From: Rhizobium sp. RU36D
GTDB taxonomy: Bacteria; Pseudomonadota; Alphaproteobacteria; Rhizobiales; Rhizobiaceae
Reading direction: 5' to 3'
NCBI RefSeq assembly: GCF_900176345.1
Contig: NZ_FWXU01000012.1
Coordinates: 1-64,000, forward strand
DNA length: 64,000 bases
The notes beneath the pieces are model-generated. The model made no database searches. It was not told the DNA's origin and saw nothing but the letters and a program-made list of their open reading frames with translations. Every line of letters begins with the position of its first letter. Positions within the stretch are counted from its first letter, which is position 1. The translations under genes were made by a program, and so were the position numbers. Shown piece after piece: positions 18,107 through 25,291 of the stretch.

Positions 18107-18282
18107 AGACCCTCTCTGGCCTGCCGGCCATCTCCCCCACAAGGGGGGAGAATACCTGTGGCTGGCCGTCTGCGCCCCAAGAGTTGCCGCAACCTGATGT
18201 ATCGATGGCCGGAAGCGAGCGCGGTCCGCGAGTCTTCTCCCCCCTTGTGGGGGAGATGCCCGGCAGGGCAGAGAGGGCCTTT
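18107..18282. repeat. RIME-like repeat element, CACAAGG subtype
   Basis: Two inverted half-units (about 18107-18152 and 18232-18282) have the same arms as the element at 10499. They separate the GMC gene from the TPP-enzyme genes inside the leftward unit. Confidence 0.85.
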
Positions 18283-18296
18283 TAAAAGCTCACCCA

Positions 18297-18905
18297 TCAA
18301 TTGTGCTCGCTCGGCCCCATGATGACGATGCCCTCCGTGGCCTCCACATGGCGCACGAAGATGTATTTGTCCTCCCGCCCGTCGGAATGCTTGCGCTTGA
18401 TGTCGGGCTGCACCGTGCCGGACACCTTGGCGACGACGATATAGGGCACCTCAGCCTTCAGGCCGGCCTCGCAATGGGCGTCGAACTCCTCCAGCGTGCG
18501 CGCGGTATAGGCATGCTCGATGCCGCAACCCCGGGCAATCGCGGCGATATCCACCCGGCCAAAGGCGGTGTGGGTCGGCGGGCCGCCGATCGACTGGTAG
18601 CATTCATTGTCCCAGACGACGGTGAAGAGATTCCCAGGCTGCTCGTTGCCGAGTGTGGCGAGAATGCCGAGATTGAACATCATGCCGCCATCGGTATCGA
18701 GCGAGATGATCCGGCGATGCGGCAAGCCGGTGGCAAGGCCGAAGGCCTGGGGCGTCACGCAGCCGAGTTGCTGCTGGAACAGGCTGGCGGCGCGCATATG
18801 CGGCGCGGCATTATACCATTCGTCGACGGAGGCGCCGAGCGAGAGGATCACCAGTTCGTCCTTCAGCCGTGCGGCGAGACGGGTCATGCAATCGAAGCGT
18901 TTCAT
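18297..18905 (-). CDS. TPP-dependent decarboxylase-like C-terminal subunit (sulfopyruvate/phosphonopyruvate decarboxylase type)
   Basis: A 202-residue thiamine-diphosphate PP domain. The cofactor motif is SLDTDGGMMFNLGILATLG, a GDG-x-N variant, followed by NLFTVVWDNECYQSIGG. The arrangement as two short subunits matches ComE/ComD-like sulfopyruvate decarboxylase. No sulfonate or phosphonate genes are nearby, so the annotated substrate should not be taken literally; a 2-oxoacid or aldehyde ligation reaction in the locus pathway is possible. The start ATG at 18905 overlaps the stop of the partner subunit by 4 bp, and a RIME-like repeat follows. Confidence 0.8.
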   Translation of the reverse strand: MKRFDCMTRLAARLKDELVILSLGASVDEWYNAAPHMRAASLFQQQLGCVTPQAFGLATGLPHRRIISLDTDGGMMFNLGILATLGNEQPGNLFTVVWDNECYQSIGGPPTHTAFGRVDIAAIARGCGIEHAYTARTLEEFDAHCEAGLKAEVPYIVVAKVSGTVQPDIKRKHSDGREDKYIFVRHVEATEGIVIMGPSEHN

Positions 18906-19402
18906 CGGACGATGCTCCCCCCAAGTGCGATGGCTGAGTGGTAATAGGCGTTGTAGGACCAGTTATAGGCATCGACGATCGACTGCTCGATCTCGTCTTC
19001 CTCCCGCACCACGCGGTAGGGGATGCGCAGCGCGTTCAGCACCGGCTCCATGGTTATCCCATGGGGAATGGCCCACCAGTTGTTTTCGCCCAGCTCGCCG
19101 CGATAGCTCATCAGCATCACGACCGGAATACCGGCACCAAGCCCCATGCGGGCCAGCGGCTCGACCGAGGCGCGCAGCCCGGAATTTTCCATCACCAGCG
19201 CTGCCCGCTTGCCGGAGAGAAACACGCCCCCGCAGATCGCCGCGCCTTCGCCCTCGTTGGTCACCCGGATGGTCCTGATATCAGGATCGGCATCGAGCGC
19301 CGGATATAGCTCCTTGAACAGCGAATCCGGCAGGTAGCACACGGTGCTCACCCCTGCCTTCTTGAGGCCGCGGATCACGGCCTCGACGGAAGATTGTTTC
19401 AT
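18902..19402 (-). CDS. TPP-dependent decarboxylase-like N-terminal (Pyr) subunit
   Basis: 166 residues from the ATG at 19402, with AGAGGGC upstream. It is the Pyr domain of a split TPP enzyme, with the conserved catalytic Glu in TNEGEGAAIC and the later SYRGELGENNWW. It pairs with the overlapping downstream gene to form an active heteromer (ComD-like). The frame is open to 19507, but that extension covers the operator and hairpin at 19477-19517 and is rejected. The promoter should lie at 19403-19500, next to the LysR-type box, so this is probably the first gene of a leftward unit regulated by the LysR protein. Confidence 0.8.
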   Translation of the reverse strand: MKQSSVEAVIRGLKKAGVSTVCYLPDSLFKELYPALDADPDIRTIRVTNEGEGAAICGGVFLSGKRAALVMENSGLRASVEPLARMGLGAGIPVVMLMSYRGELGENNWWAIPHGITMEPVLNALRIPYRVVREEDEIEQSIVDAYNWSYNAYYHSAIALGGSIVR

Positions 19403-19476
19403 GTCATGCCCTCTTTTCGAAGGCAGGGTCGCAAAGTCGTGATGTTTCGAATAGTCGGCAATTTGCGAAACGATGT

Positions 19477-19491
19477 TTGCGCAAAACGCAA
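19477..19491 (-). promoter_or_regulatory. Putative LysR-type operator (box A)
   Basis: On the minus strand this reads TTGCGTTTTGCGCAA, a perfect TTGCG-N5-CGCAA palindrome that contains T-N11-A. It lies 75 bp upstream of the TPP-subunit start. A copy differing at one base is at 24971-24985. A LysR gene lies between the two sites. Confidence 0.6.
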
Positions 19492-19517
19492 CACCTGGGG
19501 AAGGCAACAGGTGTTGC
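19488..19517 (-). terminator. Hairpin after the YafQ-like toxin gene
   Basis: 10-bp perfect arms GCAACACCTG/CAGGTGTTGC enclose a 10-nt loop. On the minus strand this is followed by GTTTTGCGC. It lies 40 bp past the toxin stop and overlaps the LysR-type box by four bases. It is probably a weak intrinsic terminator, but an additional operator arm is also possible. Confidence 0.5.
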
Positions 19518-19557
19518 CCTAGCCTTGAATGCGCCAGTTCAGGGCCGCGGGCAGAAA

Positions 19558-19908
19558 CTATTCGAAAAGCTCGGCATGCGTGCCCGTTGCCACGAACACG
19601 ATCAGGTTCTTCTTGTCATCCAGGGTGTAGATCAGCAGAAAATCCCCGCCGATATGGCATTCCCGATGATCAGCCCAGTCGCCTTTGAGTTGGTGATCCC
19701 TGTAGATTGGCGGAAGCGGCGAGTCATTGGCCACGAGGAGCATCATAACCGCTTTTAAGGCGCCCAGATCATGGCGCCCACCCCGCGAGAGGCGTTCCCA
19801 GTCTTTCAGGAACTGCTTGGTATAGCTCGAGGCGCGTGGCAGCGCGGCTCGCTTGGACGAGGCAGGCCTGCGCCCTTTATCCTCATTCGGCAAGCTTGCG
19901 TCCCTCAA
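19558..19908 (-). CDS. YafQ-like type II toxin (mRNA interferase)
   Basis: A 116-residue RelE-superfamily protein. The YafQ signature is clear: IYRDHQLKGDWADHRECHIGGDFLLIY, with the catalytic His/Asp residues and a C-terminal ATGTHAELF. Family members cut mRNA on the ribosome. The first 25 residues are polar and may be an overlong start, since the true start could be an internal codon after the antitoxin stop. The gene overlaps the antitoxin gene by 26 bp in this reading. Confidence 0.85.
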   Translation of the reverse strand: MRDASLPNEDKGRRPASSKRAALPRASSYTKQFLKDWERLSRGGRHDLGALKAVMMLLVANDSPLPPIYRDHQLKGDWADHRECHIGGDFLLIYTLDDKKNLIVFVATGTHAELFE

Positions 19909-20164
19909 GCGAACTCAGAAGCTCGCCTGCGGTATCGAAAGTCTTGCCCTTGCCAGACTTGATCGCTCTTGCCTCCTCCATGGCCGCGATCGTGCGGGCA
20001 TTGGGCCTGGTCAATTCTATCGGCAAGGCCTTGTCATGAGCGATACGGGTCATCACCATCCTGATCACATCAGAAGGGGTCAGGCCAAGGCTGTCGAGCA
20101 CCACAGTGGCGCTATCCTTGATCGAGGAATCGATGCGAGCCCGCACATAAGCATTGGCAGCCAT
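19883..20164 (-). CDS. DinJ/RelB-like antitoxin
   Basis: A 93-residue protein. The N-terminal ribbon-helix-helix (YVRARIDSSIKDSATVVLDSLGLTPSDVIRM) matches DinJ/RelB antitoxins, which bind their own operator, and the acidic C-terminus would wrap the toxin. It forms an operon with the YafQ-like gene. It starts 64 bp after the LysR gene stop on the same strand, so read-through is possible. Confidence 0.87.
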   Translation of the reverse strand: MAANAYVRARIDSSIKDSATVVLDSLGLTPSDVIRMVMTRIAHDKALPIELTRPNARTIAAMEEARAIKSGKGKTFDTAGELLSSLEGRKLAE

Positions 20165-20228
20165 TTGCGCCTCCTTTTACGTGGTGCATATGTAGCTCAT
20201 TTGAGCATCATTTTCAACTCGACGGCCG

Positions 20229-21164
20229 TCACCCCTCCCGGGCCGCCGTCGCGACCTTCTGGATCGCCTGCTCCAGCAGCTTGCCCATGGCGGAGGCCGC
20301 GTCGGACATTTCCTTTTCCGAGCGGGACACGAGGACCAGTTTGCGGGGGCCGAGCCGGCTGTCGCGCAGCGGCACGAATTTCAGCGTGCCGGCCGCCAGT
20401 TCGTCCTCGATGCCCACACGGGTCTGCAGCACGGCGCCGAGATTGCGCTTGGCCAGTTCCACCATCAGGCTGATCGAATTGGTGCGCGAGCGGCGCGGCA
20501 TGTCAACGAGCGAGCGGCTGAAGGCATCCTCCACCGACGATCCGAGGCTGAGGCTCGAATCCCAGAGAATGATCCGTTCGGTCGCGAGATCGAACAGCTT
20601 GATCTCCTGCCGCTTGGCCAGCTCGCTGCCCGGAACGGCCAGCACCCCGATCGGCAGAGACACGGCCGAAAGCCGCCTGATGGTGCGCGGCACCTTGACG
20701 TCGAAGACGACGGCGAGATCGCATTCGCCTTCCGCCACCGCGTTGACTGCCTGTTGCGAGCCTAGCACCTTCATGTCGGCGGTGATGCCGGGGTGACGCG
20801 TCCAGAATTCCTGCAGCACGTTTGGCATCAGCCCACGCGCCACGCTCTCCACCACCGCCACCGAGACGGTGCCGCGATGCAGGCCATGGAGATCGTTGAT
20901 CTCGTTGCAGGCGCGGTTCAGTTCCGAGAGCGAGATGCGGGCGTGATAGAGCAGCAGTTCGCCCGCACTGGTCAGCTTCAGCCGCTGGCGCACCCGCTCG
21001 AACAGCGGTGCGCCCATCTCCTCCTCCAACTGCCGCAAGATGCGGCTGACGGAGGAGGGGGCGACATTGAGCGAGATCGCCGCCTGGCGGATCGAGCCGA
21101 GCCGCGCCACCAGCTGGAAATAGTGGATGCGGGTCGAGACGAGACCGAGGCGGTAAGGGTCCAT
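20229..21164 (-). CDS. LysR-family transcriptional regulator
   Basis: 311 residues from the ATG at 21164. The N-terminal winged helix-turn-helix (IHYFQLVARLGSIRQAAISLNVAPSSVSRIL) is followed by a LysR effector domain (about 95-300). The start shares its A with the adenine deaminase TGA stop (TGATG), so the regulator is translated as part of the acylphosphatase-like/Rieske/GST/adenine deaminase unit. The T-N11-A boxes at 19477-19491 and 24971-24985, upstream of two purine-locus units, are its likely targets. The inducer is presumably the imported purine or an intermediate. Confidence 0.9.
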   Translation of the reverse strand: MDPYRLGLVSTRIHYFQLVARLGSIRQAAISLNVAPSSVSRILRQLEEEMGAPLFERVRQRLKLTSAGELLLYHARISLSELNRACNEINDLHGLHRGTVSVAVVESVARGLMPNVLQEFWTRHPGITADMKVLGSQQAVNAVAEGECDLAVVFDVKVPRTIRRLSAVSLPIGVLAVPGSELAKRQEIKLFDLATERIILWDSSLSLGSSVEDAFSRSLVDMPRRSRTNSISLMVELAKRNLGAVLQTRVGIEDELAAGTLKFVPLRDSRLGPRKLVLVSRSEKEMSDAASAMGKLLEQAIQKVATAAREG

Positions 21165-22963
21165 CAGGCGCCCTCGAACAGCGGCACGATCTCCATCTGC
21201 GGCACGGTGACCAGGCCCTTGTCGGTGATGCGGATTTCCGGGATGACCGAAAGCGGGATCAGGTTGAAGCCCATATAGGCAATGGTGCAGCCGGCCTTGT
21301 CCCATTCCACCTTCAGCGCCTTTACCTCCTCGGCCACCTCATGGACACGCTTGTCGGAGAGAAGCCCCGCGATCGGCAGCGGCACCATGGCGGTCACCTT
21401 GCCGTCCGCCACCACGCAGGCGCCGCCCTGGTGCTCTTCGATGGCCCTCAGCGCCACCTGCATATCGGCCTCGTTGGTGCCGGCAATGATGATGTTGTGG
21501 CTGTCATGGCCGACGGACGAGGCGACGGCACCCTTCATGATGCCGAAATTGGACAACAGCCCATGGGCGACATTGCCCGCGGATTTGCCGTGCCGCTCGA
21601 TCACGGTCACGAAGCACAGGCCGTGCCGCTCGAAATGGGTCTGCCAGTCATTGGCGGGCTCCAACGTCACCTTGTGATGGCCGAGAATGATGCCGGGCAG
21701 TTCGGTCTTGATGGTGTTGGCCACCACCTTTTCCGTCGGCAGGTCAGGCGTGAGCTTGATCGCCTTGGGCAGCTTCACCGTGTGATAGGCGGCCTCCGGA
21801 TAGCGCCATGGCTTGGACAGGGTTTCGTCCAGCAGCGGCGTGATCTTCTTCTGGTCCACCACCAGTTCGCCGCCATACCAGGTCGAAACCGGCTTCAGAT
21901 CGTCGTCGAGCAGCACCAGGTCGGCGCGCCGCCCGCCGCCCATGCCGCCGATTTCGCCTTCCATGCCGAAGCGGGTGGCGCCATGCAGAGAGCCCATGGC
22001 CCAGGCCTGTTCGCGGCTCATGCCGGCCACGCGCGCCTCGCGCACCACCCAGTCCAGGCCGAAATGCAGGAGGTCGTCGGCATCCCGGTCATCGGTGCAG
22101 ACCGCGATCCGCTTGTGGGATGCGCCAAGCTCGGTCACGGTCTTGATGGCGAGCGGCAGGGAATGCCAGGGCGTGGTCGGCGGACCACCGCGCAGGAAGA
22201 GCCAAATGCCAGCCTCCAGCAGGTCGTCGGCAATGTCGCGGTCGATCGCCTCATGGGTGTCAGTCACGCCGGATGCCGCATAGGCCGCGACGAATTCCCG
22301 GCCATAGACATGGCCCGAAACCGGCCGCCCGCGCGACAGGGCGGCAGCGAGGATCGCATGGCTGCGCTCGTCACCCATGGCCACCGGCACGAAATCCATC
22401 TTCTCGCCCAGCGCAACAGCTTCGGGCCACTTGTCGAACAGGGCGGCGATCTTGTCTGGCGTCAGGTCGCCGCCCGCCGTCTCAAGATCCGGCGTGGTCG
22501 CCGGCACGGTGGAGGGCACGGTGAGGAAGATCGACAGCGGCGCATGGCGCGCATCCTCCAGCATCGCCTCGACGCCGGCAACATCCATGACATTGCCGAT
22601 CTCGTGGCTGTCGCAGAAGATCGTCGTGGTGCCATTGAGCAGCGCCGCTTCCGCATAGGCGCAGGCGGTGACCATGGAGCTTTCGATATGGATATGCGGA
22701 TCGACAAGGCCAGGTCCGATGATGCCGCCCTTGGCGTCGTAGAGCTTGGCCGAACCGCTCTTGTAGCTCCCCGCCGGCTTCACCGCCGCAATGCGCCCGC
22801 CCGAAATCCAGACCTCCCGATCCGGCAGGATGCGCTCGGAATAGGTTGACAGCACCCGCGCCCCCTGGATGACGAGATCAGGCGACGCGCGCCCCGAGGC
22901 CACATCGGCCAGCCTGCGGGTCATGGCTGAAAGCGGCGCTACGGAAAATCGGGTGATGGGCAT
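21164..22963 (-). CDS. ade: Adenine deaminase
   Basis: 599 residues from the ATG at 22963, which has AGGAGTACCACC upstream. It is an amidohydrolase with the bacterial adenine deaminase signature: [15 protein letters not shown] for the N-terminal metal His pair, DSHEIGNV, and the C-terminal Ade domain with [13 protein letters not shown]. It converts adenine to hypoxanthine and ammonia. The frame is open to 23182, but the extra N-terminus is encoded by a RIME-like repeat. It lies between the GST-like gene and the LysR gene and would process adenine produced by N-dealkylation or salvage. Confidence 0.92.
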   Translation of the reverse strand: MPITRFSVAPLSAMTRRLADVASGRASPDLVIQGARVLSTYSERILPDREVWISGGRIAAVKPAGSYKSGSAKLYDAKGGIIGPGLVDPHIHIESSMVTACAYAEAALLNGTTTIFCDSHEIGNVMDVAGVEAMLEDARHAPLSIFLTVPSTVPATTPDLETAGGDLTPDKIAALFDKWPEAVALGEKMDFVPVAMGDERSHAILAAALSRGRPVSGHVYGREFVAAYAASGVTDTHEAIDRDIADDLLEAGIWLFLRGGPPTTPWHSLPLAIKTVTELGASHKRIAVCTDDRDADDLLHFGLDWVVREARVAGMSREQAWAMGSLHGATRFGMEGEIGGMGGGRRADLVLLDDDLKPVSTWYGGELVVDQKKITPLLDETLSKPWRYPEAAYHTVKLPKAIKLTPDLPTEKVVANTIKTELPGIILGHHKVTLEPANDWQTHFERHGLCFVTVIERHGKSAGNVAHGLLSNFGIMKGAVASSVGHDSHNIIIAGTNEADMQVALRAIEEHQGGACVVADGKVTAMVPLPIAGLLSDKRVHEVAEEVKALKVEWDKAGCTIAYMGFNLIPLSVIPEIRITDKGLVTVPQMEIVPLFEGA

Positions 22964-23007
22964 GGTGGTACTCCTATTGTGCGTCTTTGTTGCTTCCAGT
23001 GAGCGGG

Positions 23008-23164
23008 TAACCCCCCTCTGCCTTGCCAGGCATCTCCCCCTCAAGGGGGGAGATCGGCAGGCGGTAAGTCCTCGCCCGCCATCTTCCGTCGAGTTGGGGC
23101 GAGGCGCCGGCTCCAAGTGATCTCCCCCTTGAGGGGGAGATGTCCGGCAGGACAGAGGGGGTAC
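23008..23164. repeat. RIME-like repeat element, CTCAAGG subtype
   Basis: Half-units at 23008-23055 and 23118-23164 are inverted around a variable centre of about 60 bp. They lie between the GST-like gene and the adenine deaminase gene within one leftward unit. Confidence 0.85.
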
Positions 23165-23195
23165 GCAGTCACTCAGCCTCAATGATCATTCAGAC

Positions 23196-23828
23196 TCAAT
23201 GATAATCCGGAATCCCCGGCATTGTCTTGAACCCCTTGATCGTGCGGAAGCGTCTTATCCATCGTCTGAGCGCCGGGAATTCGTCGTGGTCGATGCCGAA
23301 GTCGCGGGATAGGGCGAAGATCGGGAAGACCGTTACATCGGCAATCGTCGGTCCAGTGCCGGCAAACCACTCCATGCCGTCGATCTGCCGCAGCGTCATG
23401 TGGTCGTCCATGATGCGGAAGGCGCGGCGGGCGGAGGCCTTGAGGCTATCGAGATCCCCCGGCAGGCCGAATAGCGCCACCTTGCGCGCCTCGATCGCCG
23501 CGGGCAGGGCGCTGGCGGAAAAGTTCAGCCACTGCATGACCGACCCGAAGATGGCGGCATCCCCTGGCAGCCAAGTGCCGCTCGCATCATACGCCCTGGC
23601 GAGATAGGCCAGGATCGCCTCGGTGCCGTAGAATATCAGGTCGCCGTCTTTTAGGATCGGCAGGCTGCCCAGCGGGTTCATCGCCAGCATGGTGGGGCTG
23701 TTCTGCTCGTTGCCGGGCACCATGTCCACCGCGAAGGTCTCGTAGTCCAGGCCCAGCATCGAGAGCAGCAGGCGCACCCGGTAGCTCGAATCATCCAGTT
23801 CGTAATTGTAAAGCGTGAGGGTGGACAT
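23196..23828 (-). CDS. Glutathione S-transferase-like protein (possible NdmE-like partner)
   Basis: A 210-residue protein with a thioredoxin-fold N-domain (TLYNYELDDSSYRVRLLLSML; the cis-Pro and ESxA-like region is GSLPILKDGDLIFYGTEAIL) and a helical C-domain (WLNFSASALPAAIEARK, GPTIADVTVFPIFAL). Its ATG overlaps the Rieske gene stop (ATGA at 23828), implying a stoichiometric partnership. In caffeine degraders the GST-like NdmE is needed to hold NdmC and the NdmD Rieske domain together. A structural rather than catalytic role is therefore plausible here, though this is an inference from arrangement. Confidence 0.82.
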   Translation of the reverse strand: MSTLTLYNYELDDSSYRVRLLLSMLGLDYETFAVDMVPGNEQNSPTMLAMNPLGSLPILKDGDLIFYGTEAILAYLARAYDASGTWLPGDAAIFGSVMQWLNFSASALPAAIEARKVALFGLPGDLDSLKASARRAFRIMDDHMTLRQIDGMEWFAGTGPTIADVTVFPIFALSRDFGIDHDEFPALRRWIRRFRTIKGFKTMPGIPDYH

Positions 23829-24520
23829 CAGGCGACCTCCGCCAGGGCGGGCTGGCTTTCAAGCGAAAGCCGCAAACCTTCTGCCCATTTCGCCACGCGG
23901 GCGACAGAGCCGGGGGCCGCGTCGATCAACACCATATGCAGGCCTGTCTTGGCCGGCCCGATGGATTGCAGGGCGATGATGAGGCGCAGGCCCGCGCCGG
24001 AAAGCGAGACGAGATTGCCGCTGATCGTCTTACACTGCGCCGGCTCGGTTTCGCCGGGCAGGGCGGTCCGGGCCAGCAGCCCCAATGCGAGGTCGAGCGG
24101 GCAATCGACATAGAGGCTGCGGACAGGTGTTGCACTGCCGGCAACATCTGGAAGCTCGGCCGGGTCGGCTCCTTCTGCTGCAAGCGAGGTCCAGATGATC
24201 CCGCCTTTTTCCGCCACCGCATAGGTCGGGATCTTGATCGTCTTGGGAACCTCCAGATCCGGATGGGCCGGGATATACTGACACTGCCCGCCGGTATCGT
24301 ATTGCCAGCCGTGATAGAGGCAGGCGATGTGGTCGCCGCGCACGAAGCCGAAGCTCATGCGCATGCCGCGATGCGGACAGCGGTCTTCCCAGACATGCGC
24401 CGCGCCCTTGCTGTCGCGCCAGACGACGATTTCCTCGCCGCCGATGATCACGCCAGTCGAGGTCGACGCCTCGATCGTGCCGGACAAGGCGATCGGCACC
24501 CAGCCCCGTTCATCCGTCAT
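23828..24520 (-). CDS. Stand-alone oxygenase-type Rieske [2Fe-2S] protein
   Basis: 230 residues from the ATG at 24520, preferred for its AAGGAGCTGAC ribosome site (an upstream ATG at 24556 is weaker). The cluster ligands are C48/H50 (DRCPHRGMRM) and C67/H70 (ACLYHGWQYD). The whole N-terminal 110 residues look like the Rieske domain of an aromatic-ring oxygenase alpha subunit. There is no catalytic mononuclear-iron motif and no FAD or ferredoxin domain in the remaining 120 residues, which I do not recognise. It probably passes electrons to the Rieske-less subunits at 14191 and 32300. It overlaps the GST-like gene by 4 bp. Confidence 0.87.
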   Translation of the reverse strand: MTDERGWVPIALSGTIEASTSTGVIIGGEEIVVWRDSKGAAHVWEDRCPHRGMRMSFGFVRGDHIACLYHGWQYDTGGQCQYIPAHPDLEVPKTIKIPTYAVAEKGGIIWTSLAAEGADPAELPDVAGSATPVRSLYVDCPLDLALGLLARTALPGETEPAQCKTISGNLVSLSGAGLRLIIALQSIGPAKTGLHMVLIDAAPGSVARVAKWAEGLRLSLESQPALAEVA

Positions 24521-24552
24521 GTCAGCTCCTTCAGATCCAATATTGGTGTGTG

Positions 24553-24804
24553 TCACGATGTTGCGTAGGGCGCATCACTGCGCATGACGTCGCGCACGAT
24601 GCAGTCATAGGGACCAAGGCTGCAGGCCATCTCGAACATGTCGACAAGATCAGGCTCCCCCGCCACTGAAACGGTGATCGCGGTGTCGCTGCAGGCGCCG
24701 ATGTCGAGGCTGATATCCAGCCGCCCGGCGCGATGGCGGGCAAAGCTGATGAAGCTGTCGCAGGCGATATCGCCCTTGAAGGTGAAGTCCACCTGATGCG
24801 TCAT
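24553..24804 (-). CDS. Small acylphosphatase-like protein without the catalytic Arg
   Basis: An 83-residue protein. The pattern (beta-strand VDFTFKGDI, helix SFISFARHRAG, strand LDISLDIG, strand AITVSVAGEP, helix DLVDMFEMACSLGPY, strand DCIVRDV) fits the acylphosphatase fold, including the typical ...GP...V..V ending. The diagnostic V-x-G-x-V-Q-G-V-x-F-R loop is not conserved: the Arg position is Ile. An enzymatic function is doubtful, and a binding or assembly role is possible. It is the first gene of the leftward unit, 32 bp before the Rieske gene. Confidence 0.5.
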   Translation of the reverse strand: MTHQVDFTFKGDIACDSFISFARHRAGRLDISLDIGACSDTAITVSVAGEPDLVDMFEMACSLGPYDCIVRDVMRSDAPYATS

Positions 24805-25291
24805 GCCCCTCGTCCCCAGGCGGCGGTGGGCTGTGGCGCCATGCTGGTCGCTGTCAAATCAGGCTCCTGCGCAATCGTTTTGCATGTGGCTATTTTTTAG
24901 TCATGCATGCTATTTAATCAGTCTATCCGCTGCCGCCCTCGAAATTCAAGCGCTTTTTTCGCCTGACTTGTTGCGTTTGGCGCAATCAGCGGATCGCCGA
25001 ACAGGTTGAATTGCGAACAGTATAGTTTGGTCGAAAGGGGTTGCCCGGGCGTGCGCTGCGCTGGCCTCTGAGGATCTTAACAGTTTGAAAACCATCTGAA
25101 ATCGTGGAATTTTCGGGCGCTCAGCGACCACCAGTCGCTCCTGTTCGTCCGTCGCGCACGGCTTTGTGCGAGGACTAAATCTGGACCGGCCTCGTGATTG
25201 GCATGCTTGTTGCGTTCCTTTTTGATCGGCCTGATGGCGTTCCCGGACCGGTTTCGGACGGGCGCCAGACAATCAACCAGAAGGGGAACAC
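24805..25291. promoter_or_regulatory. Divergent promoter region of the Rieske unit and the BMP transporter
   Basis: This 487-bp gap lies between divergently transcribed genes and holds a LysR-type palindrome (24971-24985). The central part (about 24880-25030) is noticeably more AT-rich than its flanks. No gene is supported. A reading frame antisense to the start of the BMP gene is considered a shadow. Confidence 0.55.
24971..24985 (+). promoter_or_regulatory. Putative LysR-type operator (box B)
   Basis: TTGCGTTTGGCGCAA, a perfect TTGCG-N5-CGCAA palindrome with T-N11-A inside, lies 167 bp from the acylphosphatase-like start and about 306 bp from the BMP start. It differs at one base from box A (19477-19491). 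Confidence 0.6.

Noticed and set aside
20229-21305. Longer LysR reading frame from 21305
   Set aside because: The N-terminal 47 residues overlap adenine deaminase in another frame; the LysR domain begins at the ATG at 21164, coupled to the deaminase stop.
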